Under the pieces are notes generated by a model. The model saw only the letters and a list, made by a program, of their open reading frames with translations, ran no database searches and was not told the origin of the DNA. Source: Stutzerimonas stutzeri (GTDB lineage Bacteria; Pseudomonadota; Gammaproteobacteria; Pseudomonadales; Pseudomonadaceae). From it: a DNA stretch of 64,000 bases. Shown piece by piece: positions 41,569 through 49,793 of this stretch. Position 1 is the first letter of the stretch, and each line of letters begins with the position of its first letter. The stretch is from the NCBI RefSeq assembly GCF_015291885.1, contig NZ_CP036186.1, forward strand, positions 1,691,001 to 1,755,000. Direction: 5' to 3'. The translations under genes and the position numbers were made by a program.

Positions 41569-42908
41569 GCCTGCCCTCGCGTCACTCGCTGTTCTGGCGC
41601 CTGGCGCTGTTACAGATCGGCTTTTGCCTGTCGCTGATCTGGTTGAGTCAGTCCTGGACGCAATATGTATACGAGCGCAGCAGCCACCTGCCGGCCGGTT
41701 CGCGGGAGGAGCTGGTGCGCTACGCGGCAGGCGCCGAGCAAGCTTGGCGCCGCGGCGGTCGCGAAGGCCTGCAGCGTTGGCTGGATGAGTTTCGCCACAC
41801 GCAAGGCAGCTGGGCCGCCGTACTCAGCCTGGATCTGCATTCGCTGAGCGCCCAGCCACTCGGCCCCGATGACTATGTACGGCTGAAGTTGGTGCGCGGG
41901 CTGGACTGGCGGATCAGCCGCCGCAGTGGCGAACCTCCTTATATGAGCGTGCCGTTCCCGTCGCACCCGGATAGCGGCCAGCTGGTCCTGCAATTGCCCG
42001 AGCGGCTGATGCCCAGCAGATCCATGTCCCAGCTGCAGGTGCTGATCAATATCGTGATGCCGGGCGTGCTGGCGCTGCTGTTCTGCGGGCTGATCTACCG
42101 ACTGCTGATCGAACCTTTGAAACGCCTGCAGGCACAGGCCAACGCGCTGCGTGCAGACCAGCTCGGCATGCGGGGCGGCGTGCTGATTGATCGCCGTGAC
42201 GAGCTCGGCGAGCTGGCGCAGGCGTTCGACCATATGGCTGAACGCCTGCACAGCGCCGTGTCTTTCCAACGCCAGCTACTGCGTGACCTTTCCCATGAGT
42301 TGCGTGCACCGCTCAGCCGCCTGCGTGCCGCTGCCGAGCGTGAGCCGGGCGCCGACGCGTTGAGCCGGCGGGTGACTCAGGAAGTTCAGGGCATGGAGCA
42401 GCTCATAGGCGGCATTCTCGAACTGGTCTGGCTGGACACCGAGTGTCCTTCGCTGCCCCGAGAGGAGGTTGATGTTGCGGCGCTATGGGACGTGTTGCGC
42501 GACAACGCCTGCTTCGAATCTGGCTGGGCGCCGGCTCGCTTGCCCTGTGATTTACCGGAAGGTTGCCGGGTCTACGCGCATCTTAACGGGCTGGCCCAGG
42601 CATTGGAGAACGTCCTGCGCAATGCCATCAGGCATTCGCCGGCCGAAGGCGTTGTGCGTCTGGCAGGCCGCTTGGAGGAGGGGCGCTGGCATCTGTGGAT
42701 TGAAGACGCTGGGCCAGGAGTACCGCCGGACAAGCTCGAACTGATTTTTCGCCCCTTTACCCGGCTCAATGCGGCTCGACCCGGAGATGGTGGCTATGGG
42801 CTGGGACTGGCGATCGCTCGACGCATGGTGCGCCTGCAAGACGGCGAGCTATGGGCTGAGAACCTGGGCGAGGGGCTGCGGGTGCACCTGACTCTGGCAA
42901 CTGTATAG
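41565..42908 (+). CDS. pfeS: Sensor histidine kinase, PfeS-like
   Basis: The 447-aa kinase has TM1 (FWRLALLQIGFCLSLIWL), a periplasmic sensor of ~130 residues, TM2 (NIVMPGVLALLFCGLIYRLL), a HAMP domain (LQAQANALRADQLGMRG), the phospho-His in LRDLSHELRAPLSRLR (~H244), and an ATPase domain with N box NVLRNAIRHSP, G1 DAGPGVPP and G2 GYGLGLAIARR. It should sense catecholate siderophore at the periplasm and phosphorylate PfeR. It starts within the pfeR stop codon. Confidence 0.87.
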   Translation: MSLPSRHSLFWRLALLQIGFCLSLIWLSQSWTQYVYERSSHLPAGSREELVRYAAGAEQAWRRGGREGLQRWLDEFRHTQGSWAAVLSLDLHSLSAQPLGPDDYVRLKLVRGLDWRISRRSGEPPYMSVPFPSHPDSGQLVLQLPERLMPSRSMSQLQVLINIVMPGVLALLFCGLIYRLLIEPLKRLQAQANALRADQLGMRGGVLIDRRDELGELAQAFDHMAERLHSAVSFQRQLLRDLSHELRAPLSRLRAAAEREPGADALSRRVTQEVQGMEQLIGGILELVWLDTECPSLPREEVDVAALWDVLRDNACFESGWAPARLPCDLPEGCRVYAHLNGLAQALENVLRNAIRHSPAEGVVRLAGRLEEGRWHLWIEDAGPGVPPDKLELIFRPFTRLNAARPGDGGYGLGLAIARRMVRLQDGELWAENLGEGLRVHLTLATV

Positions 42909-42928
42909 TTTGTAAATGATGTTTGCTA

Positions 42929-42950
42929 TCAATTGATAATCAATATCATC
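42929..42950 (+). promoter_or_regulatory. Fur box upstream of pfeA
   Basis: TCAATTGATAATCAATATCA is a good match to the Fur consensus (GATAATnATAATCATTATC family) and lies about 95 bases before the pfeA start, in the gap after pfeS. It suggests that pfeA is both iron-repressed through Fur and PfeR-activated. Confidence 0.65.
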
Positions 42951-43042
42951 TGCGTCGCTTCCGGCTGGCTGGTCGGGGCGTCGCGGTTGGTTCGGTGGCG
43001 CCGCTCGACTCTGGCTGGCCGGTCATTCGACAGGAGAGGAAG

Positions 43043-45295
43043 ATGCAACCGGACTTCAGATTGAGCACCATGGCGCTGGCTGTTCTGCTGGCGGCTTCGC
43101 CACTGGCAATGGCGGATGAAAACGCTGACGGAGCGACACTTGAGTTGCGCGATACCTGGGTATTGGGTACGGCGGAGGAGGAGCTGAAGCAGGCGCCTGG
43201 CGTATCGATAATCACCTCGGAAGATCTCAAGAAGCGCCCACCGGTAAACGACATCTCCGATATCGTGCGCAAGATGCCCGGCGTCAACCTTACCGGCAAC
43301 GGCACCACCGGTTCACGCGGCAACAACCGGCAGATCGACCTGCGTGGCATGGGGCCGGAGAACACGCTCATCCTGATCGACGGCAAACCCGTCACCTCGC
43401 GCAACTCGGTGCGCTACACCCGCGCCGGAGAGCGCGACACCCGCGGCGATAGCAATTGGGTGCCGGCCGAGCAGATCGAACGGATCGAGGTGCTGCGCGG
43501 TCCGGCGGCGGCGCGCTATGGGTCTGGTTCCATGGGCGGGGTCGTGAATATCATCACCAAGCGGCCGACCGACAAACTGAGTGGCTCGATCACTGCCTAC
43601 ACCAACATCCCCGAGGATGACGCCGAGGGCGTGACCAAGCGCACCAACTTTAGCCTGGCCGGCCCGCTGACCGAGTCTCTGACTTTCCGGGTGTTCGGCA
43701 ACCTCAGCAAGACCGACGCCGATGACGCCGATATCAATCTGGCGCATACCGATACTGCATCCGGTGCATCGCTGGCGGCGGGGCGCGAGGGTGTGCGCAA
43801 CAAGGACATCAACGGCCTGCTGAGCTGGGCGCTTGACCCCAACCAGACCCTGGATTTCGAGGCTGGCTACAGCCGCCAGGGCAGTATCTACACCGGCGAC
43901 GTCGGTACTGGCGGCACGGAATCGCTCGATCCTGGCAGCAACATCAATCCGTGGTTGGGCCGTGAAACCAACACCATGTACCGGCAGAGCTACTCGGTGA
44001 CGCACAACGGCAACTGGGACTTCGGTACGTCGCGGCTGATGGCGCAGTACGAGCGCACCGATAACCGCCGGCTGCTCGAGGGGCAAACCGGCGGCGTGGA
44101 TGGTGATATCAGCGCGGGCAGCGACAAGCAGACCAGTGTCTATGAGCGCTATCTGGTTCAGGGCCAGCTGGACATACCGTTGGAAATCCTGCGGCACCAG
44201 GTGCTGACGGTTGGCGCAGAGTGGAATCGCCAAGAGCTGGACGATCCATCCACCTTCAATCGCAATATTGGCGATGACGGTTGGTATGAATTGCCCAACT
44301 CGTCCGCCGATGCACGCTCCAGCGAGATGGATGCAACGCTGATGGCAATCTATGTAGAAGACAACATCGAGTTGACGCCGAGTTGGATCCTGACCCCTGG
44401 TCTGCGCGTGGATCACCACGACCAGTTCGGCTTCAACTGGAGCCCGAGCCTTAACAGCTCCTATCAGCTGACCGACAGCATTACTCTGAAAGGCGGCGTC
44501 GCCCGCGCGTTCAAGGCGCCGAACCTGTATCAGTCGAACCCTAATTATCTGTATCGCAGTCGGGGCAATGGTTGCGCTGACGGAACCCAGAATGGCGGCG
44601 GCTGCTACGTGCTCGGCAACGACAATCTCGACCCGGAAGTAAGCATCAACAAAGAGCTGGGTATTGCCTTCGCCCGAGACGGCTGGCGTGCCGGTATCAC
44701 CTACTTCCGCAACGACTACGACAGCAAAATCGTCTCATCCAACCGGGTGACCGGCACCGTGGTCAACCCCAGTAACCCGGCGCAGTACGCCGGCATTCTG
44801 CAGTGGGAAAACGCTACCGACGCTGTGATCAAGGGATGGGAGGGGCATGTCGGAATTCCGCTGCTGGGTACCGATGGTGAGGTGCTGAGCTGGAACACCA
44901 ACTTCACCTACATGCAGGACAACAGCGACAGCTCCGGCAATCCGCTATCAGTGGTGCCTGAGTACACCATCAACAGCATGCTCGACTGGCAGGCCACACA
45001 GCAGCTGGCGCTGAGCCTGACCGGTACTTTTTACGGCAAGCAGGAGCCGCGTCGTTTCAATAGCACGAGCGCTGTGGCAGTGACCGATGAGAATCAGCTG
45101 CAGACACGTGATCCGTACCATATCTGGAGCCTGGGCGGCACATATGCGGTGAGCGAAAAGCTGTCGTTTGGTGCAGGCATCAACAACCTGTTCGACAAGC
45201 GTCTCTACCGCGAAGGTGCGGGGACTAGTGCTGGTGCCAACACCTATAACGAGCCGGGCCGGTCGTTCTATGCGTCGGTGACGACTTCCTTCTGA
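43043..45295 (+). CDS. pfeA: TonB-dependent catecholate siderophore receptor, PfeA/FepA type
   Basis: A 750-aa receptor. The start at 43,043 has GGAGAGGAAG upstream and a signal peptide ending PLAMA. The TonB box region is TLELRDTWVLGTAEEE. The plug has FepA-type signatures: DISDIVRKMPGVNLTGNGTT, RQIDLRGMGPENTLILIDG, KPVTSRNSVRYTRAGERDTR and VLRGPAAARYGSGSMGG. The barrel ends in the canonical aromatic FYASVTTSF. It should import ferric enterobactin or related catecholates using TonB energy. It is followed by a terminator and the PepSY operon. Confidence 0.92.
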   Translation: MQPDFRLSTMALAVLLAASPLAMADENADGATLELRDTWVLGTAEEELKQAPGVSIITSEDLKKRPPVNDISDIVRKMPGVNLTGNGTTGSRGNNRQIDLRGMGPENTLILIDGKPVTSRNSVRYTRAGERDTRGDSNWVPAEQIERIEVLRGPAAARYGSGSMGGVVNIITKRPTDKLSGSITAYTNIPEDDAEGVTKRTNFSLAGPLTESLTFRVFGNLSKTDADDADINLAHTDTASGASLAAGREGVRNKDINGLLSWALDPNQTLDFEAGYSRQGSIYTGDVGTGGTESLDPGSNINPWLGRETNTMYRQSYSVTHNGNWDFGTSRLMAQYERTDNRRLLEGQTGGVDGDISAGSDKQTSVYERYLVQGQLDIPLEILRHQVLTVGAEWNRQELDDPSTFNRNIGDDGWYELPNSSADARSSEMDATLMAIYVEDNIELTPSWILTPGLRVDHHDQFGFNWSPSLNSSYQLTDSITLKGGVARAFKAPNLYQSNPNYLYRSRGNGCADGTQNGGGCYVLGNDNLDPEVSINKELGIAFARDGWRAGITYFRNDYDSKIVSSNRVTGTVVNPSNPAQYAGILQWENATDAVIKGWEGHVGIPLLGTDGEVLSWNTNFTYMQDNSDSSGNPLSVVPEYTINSMLDWQATQQLALSLTGTFYGKQEPRRFNSTSAVAVTDENQLQTRDPYHIWSLGGTYAVSEKLSFGAGINNLFDKRLYREGAGTSAGANTYNEPGRSFYASVTTSF

Positions 45296-45315
45296 TTGGC
45301 AACTCGCCACCCAAC

Positions 45316-45345
45316 GCCTCGCCGGGCTCATCGGCGGGGCTTTTT
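45316..45345 (+). terminator. Terminator of pfeA
   Basis: Stem GCCTCGCCG / CGGCGGGGC (one G-U pair), 7-base loop, then TTTTT, about 20 bases after the pfeA stop. Confidence 0.85.
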
Positions 45346-45393
45346 GAGGTTTGGCGCCAGTAACGCAGGCCTCGTCAGGGCTCCTTGCTGGCC

Positions 45394-45699
45394 ATGGAAA
45401 TGTTGAAGATGAAAACCCATTTGCGGCCCTGGTGGCCGGTAACCTCGCGGCTGCTGGCAGCCGTTTTCGGCGGCTACGTATTCAGCTACGCATTCACTGC
45501 CGCGCTCGCCCGCTTGTTGCCGCTGGCGGCCGTCGATGCCTTGATCGTCGCGACGCTGCCGGCGTATCTCGTCTATACCGCCGCGATTCTCTGGGCATTT
45601 GCGGCCCGTAATCTGTGGCACGCCTGGGGCGGTGTAGTGACGGCGCTGCCCCTGGCGTTGATAGGCTTCTGGCCGCGGCTGCTGGAGCATATCGGATGA
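45394..45699 (+). CDS. DUF3649 inner-membrane protein
   Basis: A ~101-aa protein with three hydrophobic helices (VTSRLLAAVFGGYVFSYAFT; VDALIVATLPAYLVYTAAIL; WHAWGGVVTALPLALIGFW), the pattern of DUF3649. The start is uncertain: ATGs at 45,394, 45,400 and 45,409 are all in frame with weak ribosome sites. It overlaps the PepSY gene by 4 bases. DUF3649 genes are typically found with PepSY-TM and DUF3325 genes next to siderophore receptors, suggesting a role after ferrisiderophore uptake. Confidence 0.82.
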   Translation: MEMLKMKTHLRPWWPVTSRLLAAVFGGYVFSYAFTAALARLLPLAAVDALIVATLPAYLVYTAAILWAFAARNLWHAWGGVVTALPLALIGFWPRLLEHIG

Positions 45700-47261
45700 A
45701 GAAGCAGAGTTTTACGCAGTCCATGGCCTGGCTGCACACCTGGGGCGGCCTGCTGCTGGGCTGGGTGCTGTTCGCCATTTTTCTCACCGGCACCCTGGCG
45801 GTGTTCGACAAGGAAATCGACGGCTGGATGCGCCCGGAAGTGCCGGCTTACATGGGCACTCAGGAGGACGCGCTGCGACGCGCAGTCGATTACCTGCAGG
45901 CACGTCATGCCGATGCGCCGAGCTGGAACATCAATCTACCGACAGCGCGTTCGTCGAACCTCAGCGTGTCGACTGGCGAGCAGCGTCGCGGGGGAGGGCA
46001 ACTGCTCGATCCGACTACTGGCGAGCCAGTCACTGCGCGGGAAACAGCGGGAGGTGGCTTCTTCTTTCGCTTTCATTTCACGCTGAACATGCCGCGTACC
46101 ATCGGAATATGGATCGTCGGCGTGGCTGCCATGGCGATGCTCGTGGCGTTGATCAGCGGCATCGTGATTCACAAGAAGATCTTCAAGGATTTCTTCACCT
46201 TCCGCCCCGGCAAAGGACAGCGCTCCTGGCTCGACGCGCATAACGCCAGCGGTGTGCTGTTACTGCCGTTCCACTTGATGATCACCTATACCGGGCTAGT
46301 GATCTTCTTTCTGCTCTATATGCCTGCAGCGGTGGATGCGCTTTACGCTGGCGACCGCCAGGCAGCCATCGACGATCTTCGCGGTGGTGCAGTGGCGCAA
46401 CGGGCCGCACGAGCCGGTGCTGTGAATCCCCCGATGGCGGATGTTCCGCTTGCGCCGCTCGGGCCGATTCTGACGCAGGCCGAGGCGGCGATGGGGCCGG
46501 TTGGTGGGCTTTCCATTCAGAACCCGGGGCGGAGTGGTGCACGTATCGAGGTGCGCCCCGTGCTTGGTAATCGCATTGAGCTGACCAAGGGCCGCAGCAT
46601 GTCCTTCGATGGCGTCAGCGGCGCTGTGCTGCGAGCACCTGACGAGAGTAGGCCGAGCCTGCTCACGCAGAGGGTCATGGCCGGGCTGCATTTCGCCCAG
46701 TTCGGTGGTTACCCGATGCGCTGGCTGTATTGGCTGTGCGGCATGGTCAGCTGCGGCATGATCGCCACCGGCCTGGTGCACTTCTGTATCAAGCGCCGGC
46801 GCAAGTACGCCGAGCAGAGCCAGGCTTCCCGGCGTTTCCATCGGCTTGTCGAGTCGCTCAACCTCGCTGCGGTGGTCGGCCTTTCCTTGGCTTGCATCGG
46901 TCTGTTATGGGCCAATCGCCTGTTGCCGATGCAGTTGCCGCAGCGTGGCGATTGGGAGGTGCGGGTGTTCTTCATCGTCTGGGCGGCGGGCTTGGCCCAC
47001 GCCCTATGGCGGCCATCGCTGCGCGGTTGGGTGGAGCAGCTCGTTCTGCTGGCGCTGCTCTGCCTGGGGTTGCCTGTGCTGAGCCTGGCGACCACCAGTG
47101 AAGTGCCATGGACAGACCCTGTGCGGCTCTGGCTGGAACTCACTTGCGTGGCGATGGGCGCGGCCCTGCTGTGGCTGGCGCGCAAGGTGGCTTTGCGTGC
47201 CGCTGTTGCGCAGCCGGCACCTCGGCGAGCCGCTATGAAGCTCAAGGAGATGCACTCATGA
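45696..47261 (+). CDS. PepSY-associated TM protein (putative ferrisiderophore reductase-like)
   Basis: A 521-aa polytopic protein beginning MAWLHTWGGLLLGWVLFAIF then LTGTLAVFDKEIDGWMRPE, the PepSY-TM signature. Further helices include MPRTIGIWIVGVAAMAMLVA, ending IHKKIFKDFFTFRPGKGQRS with DAHNASGVLLLPFHLMI, a cluster with His residues that could bind haem. Related Pseudomonas proteins (FpvG-like) take part in periplasmic reduction and release of iron from siderophores. It is coupled to the DUF3649 gene (ATGA) and the DUF3325 gene (ATGATG). Electron-transfer activity is inferred from homologues. Confidence 0.85.
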   Translation: MKKQSFTQSMAWLHTWGGLLLGWVLFAIFLTGTLAVFDKEIDGWMRPEVPAYMGTQEDALRRAVDYLQARHADAPSWNINLPTARSSNLSVSTGEQRRGGGQLLDPTTGEPVTARETAGGGFFFRFHFTLNMPRTIGIWIVGVAAMAMLVALISGIVIHKKIFKDFFTFRPGKGQRSWLDAHNASGVLLLPFHLMITYTGLVIFFLLYMPAAVDALYAGDRQAAIDDLRGGAVAQRAARAGAVNPPMADVPLAPLGPILTQAEAAMGPVGGLSIQNPGRSGARIEVRPVLGNRIELTKGRSMSFDGVSGAVLRAPDESRPSLLTQRVMAGLHFAQFGGYPMRWLYWLCGMVSCGMIATGLVHFCIKRRRKYAEQSQASRRFHRLVESLNLAAVVGLSLACIGLLWANRLLPMQLPQRGDWEVRVFFIVWAAGLAHALWRPSLRGWVEQLVLLALLCLGLPVLSLATTSEVPWTDPVRLWLELTCVAMGAALLWLARKVALRAAVAQPAPRRAAMKLKEMHS

Positions 47262-47596
47262 TGCTGCCGTTAGTGGCTGGCCTGCTGTTCGCCTATGGCG
47301 GCATGGTCGGGTTGTGTCAGGGCATGGAGCGTAACTTCAAACTGGTCTGGCAGTGCGAACCATCGCCGCTGCTGCGTCGTGCCTTGCGCATGGCTGGGTG
47401 GGGGCTACTGCTGGCGAGTTTCGCCAGTTGCGTCTGGGCCTGGGGTTGGGCGATAGGGCCGGTCGGTTGGTTCGGTGCGATCTCGCTGGCGGCGCTGGTG
47501 TTGGCGTGGCTGTTGCCCTATCAGGCGCGGATCGCCGTAGTCTTCCCTGTCGTGGGTATTCCGCTGTGGCTGTTGGTCTGGGCAGTGGTTGCCTGA
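47258..47596 (+). CDS. DUF3325 inner-membrane protein
   Basis: A 112-aa protein with four hydrophobic stretches (LVAGLLFAYGGMVGLCQGM; GWGLLLASFASCVWAWGWA; WFGAISLAALVLAWLLPYQA; VVFPVVGIPLWLLVWAVVA), matching DUF3325. It starts inside the end of the PepSY gene and finishes the three-gene operon. It usually accompanies PepSY-TM proteins near siderophore receptors; its individual role is unknown. Confidence 0.83.
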   Translation: MMLPLVAGLLFAYGGMVGLCQGMERNFKLVWQCEPSPLLRRALRMAGWGLLLASFASCVWAWGWAIGPVGWFGAISLAALVLAWLLPYQARIAVVFPVVGIPLWLLVWAVVA

Positions 47597-47602
47597 CGAC
47601 GA

Positions 47603-47628
47603 AACAGGCCCGCTGATGCGGGCCTGTT
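47603..47628. terminator. Strong hairpin between the PepSY operon and the monooxygenase gene
   Basis: An 11-bp perfect stem AACAGGCCCGC / GCGGGCCTGTT with a TGAT loop lies between the convergent DUF3325 and monooxygenase genes. U-tracts are short on both strands, but the stem can serve both transcripts. Confidence 0.7.
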
Positions 47629-47654
47629 CGTGTTGTGCGTGAGACTGCGCTAAC

Positions 47655-49535
47655 TCAGCCCTGGTGGTAGCTCGGCGCGAGCTTGTAGACCGAGGTATTT
47701 AGCCCCTCGAAGCGTGCCTTCAGCTGCAGTGCCAGGTACAGCGAGTAGTGCCGTGACTGGTGCAGGTTACCGCCGTGGAACCACAGGTTCTGCTGCTGGG
47801 TGGGCTTCCACATGTTGCGCAGCTCACCTTCGTACGGACCCGGGTCCTTGGTGGTGCCGGAACCGAGGCCCCAGCAGCGGCCGACCTTGTCGGCCACTTC
47901 CTGGGAGATCAGCCGCGCCGCCCACCCATTCATCGAGCCGTAGCCGGTGGCGTAGACGATCAGGTCCGCCGGCAGGCGGCTGCCATCGTTGAGTACCACG
48001 GCATCCGGCTCGATGTGATCGACACCGAGCCCGGGCCCGCTCTTCAGCTTGATGGTGCCGTCGGCGATCAGCTCGCAGGCGCCGACGTCGATGTAGTAGC
48101 CCGATCCGCGGCGCACGTACTTGAGGAACAGGCCGGATTCGTCATCGCCGAAGTCGAGCATGAAGCCCGCTGCGGTCAGGCGATCGTAGAAGGCCTTGTC
48201 GCGCTCCTTGACCTGCTCGAAGGCCTGGCGATGGAACTGCGGTAGCACCTTGTAGGGGATCGAGGCGAACAGCATGTCGGCCTTGTCGGTGGTCAGTCCG
48301 CTCTCGACCGCATCCTCCGAATAGAGCGGGCCGAAGACCACTTCCATCAGGGTATCGGAGCGCACGATATGGGTGCTGGAGCGCTGCACCATGGTGACGT
48401 CCGCGCCGTTCTCCACCAGGTCTGCGCAAATGTCATGAGCCGAATTGTTGGCACCGATGACCACCGCGCGCTTGCCGCGCCAGGCGTCGCCGCCAGGGTG
48501 CTGGCTGGAATGGTGCTGCTGGCCGGCGAAGGTCTCCGCGCCCGGATAGACCGGCACGTTGGGCACGCCGGACATGCCGGTGGCGAGGATCAGCTGCGCG
48601 GGTTTGAGCGTCATCGGCTTGCCGTCGCGCAGCACCTCGACCGTCCAGCGGCCTTCGGCTTCGTCGAGGCTCGCCTTCACGCATTCGGTTTTCGCCCAGT
48701 AGTTCAGCTCCATGACCTTGGCGTACATCTCCAGCCAGTCACCGATCTGGTCCTTGGGCGTGAAGATCGGCCAGTGCTCGGGGAAGGGCAGGTAGGGCAT
48801 GTGGTCGTACCAGACCGGGTCGTGCAGGCATAGCGACTTGTAGCGCCCGCGCCACTGATCACCGGGGCGCTCGGCCTTGTCGACGATCAGCGTCGGCACG
48901 CCGAGGCGCTTGAGCCGCGCACCGAGGCCGAGGCCGCCTTGGCCGCCGCCGATGACCAGGCAGTAGGGCTGTTCGGTGATGCCCAGCGCGGCTTCCTCGT
49001 CGCGGCGCTTTTCCAGCCAGTTGCGCTTGTCGGCCAGGCCGTGGCCGTGTGCGGCGCCCAGTGGGCGACGGCGTCCGAGCGGTTCCTCGTGCCCCTTGAG
49101 TTCACGCATGGTGGTCAGCAGCGTCCAGCACAGGCCGTCCTTCAGCCGCACATAACCCTTGCCGCGGGCGACATCGGTTTCCAGGCTGATCCAGCCTTCG
49201 AGCACGCCATCAGCCAGGCTCGCCTCGCCTTCGAGCTTCCAGTTGTCCGGCTGGGTGGCTTGCAGACGGCTTTCCAGCAGGTCGCGAATGTCGGCCTTGC
49301 CTTCGAGGGTGACCAGGTTCCAGCTGAATAGCACCAGGTCACGCCAGTGGCAGTCGTCGGCGAACAGCTCAAGTGTGCCGTCGATGTCGCGCTGCGCCAG
49401 TCGCTGGCCGAGGCGTTCGACCCAGGCGGCCAGTTGTTCGGTAGGTGTGCGGGTGACGCTGGCCTGGCTGTCGCCGCCGAGGTCGCTGCCGTTATCGGTT
49501 TTCAGATCGAAGGGAACGTCGTTGCTGGGACGCAT
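47655..49535 (-). CDS. Flavin-dependent monooxygenase fused to an N-terminal SnoaL-like domain
   Basis: A 626-aa protein. Residues ~25-150 form a SnoaL/NTF2-like domain (LAQRDIDGTLELFADDCHWR). The rest is an FMO/YUCCA-like flavoprotein with FAD site CLVIGGGQGGLGLGARL, the WRGRYKSLCLHDP segment, an FMO-like fingerprint FAGQQHHSSQHPGG, NADPH site AVVIGANNSAHDICADL and IVYATGYGSMNGW. It would oxygenate a small substrate using NAD(P)H and O2; the substrate is unknown. The ATG at 49,535 is preferred because AGGAGA lies 6 bases before it. It is divergent from an AcoR-like activator and has a sigma-54 promoter. Confidence 0.87.
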   Translation of the reverse strand: MRPSNDVPFDLKTDNGSDLGGDSQASVTRTPTEQLAAWVERLGQRLAQRDIDGTLELFADDCHWRDLVLFSWNLVTLEGKADIRDLLESRLQATQPDNWKLEGEASLADGVLEGWISLETDVARGKGYVRLKDGLCWTLLTTMRELKGHEEPLGRRRPLGAAHGHGLADKRNWLEKRRDEEAALGITEQPYCLVIGGGQGGLGLGARLKRLGVPTLIVDKAERPGDQWRGRYKSLCLHDPVWYDHMPYLPFPEHWPIFTPKDQIGDWLEMYAKVMELNYWAKTECVKASLDEAEGRWTVEVLRDGKPMTLKPAQLILATGMSGVPNVPVYPGAETFAGQQHHSSQHPGGDAWRGKRAVVIGANNSAHDICADLVENGADVTMVQRSSTHIVRSDTLMEVVFGPLYSEDAVESGLTTDKADMLFASIPYKVLPQFHRQAFEQVKERDKAFYDRLTAAGFMLDFGDDESGLFLKYVRRGSGYYIDVGACELIADGTIKLKSGPGLGVDHIEPDAVVLNDGSRLPADLIVYATGYGSMNGWAARLISQEVADKVGRCWGLGSGTTKDPGPYEGELRNMWKPTQQQNLWFHGGNLHQSRHYSLYLALQLKARFEGLNTSVYKLAPSYHQG

Positions 49536-49589
49536 GGTGGTTCTCCTGGTCATTGTTGTTATTCACGGGGATACCGTGCTTTGCAGCAG

Positions 49590-49605
49590 AGCAAGCGGCG
49601 GGCCA
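49590..49605 (-). promoter_or_regulatory. Sigma-54 (-24/-12) promoter for the monooxygenase gene
   Basis: On the minus strand TGGCCCGCCGCTTGCT fits the consensus TGGCAC(N5)TTGCW, with GG at -24 and GC at -12 separated by exactly 10 bases. Its -12 element lies about 55 bases before the monooxygenase start. The divergent gene encodes a sigma-54 activator, the expected partner. Confidence 0.78.
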
Positions 49606-49793
49606 GCAAGCGGCGCACCGCGTCGTGGCTGGCCTGGAGTCGTATCGGGACTGGCCGGTCGGGACTGCGCTGCGCCATCCCTGGCGCGGCGGGGGTGACA
49701 CTCTGTACCAGCCGTGGCACAGCATGCGGCGGCCGGGCGATTGGCCTATGCTGAGCGCGAAACCGCCTCGAAACATTGCGGAGAACAACAAGA

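Noticed and set aside
49347..49754. Gene overlapping the monooxygenase 5' end on the plus strand
   Set aside because: Composition is non-protein-like and it would cover the sigma-54 promoter and the monooxygenase N-terminus, both better supported.
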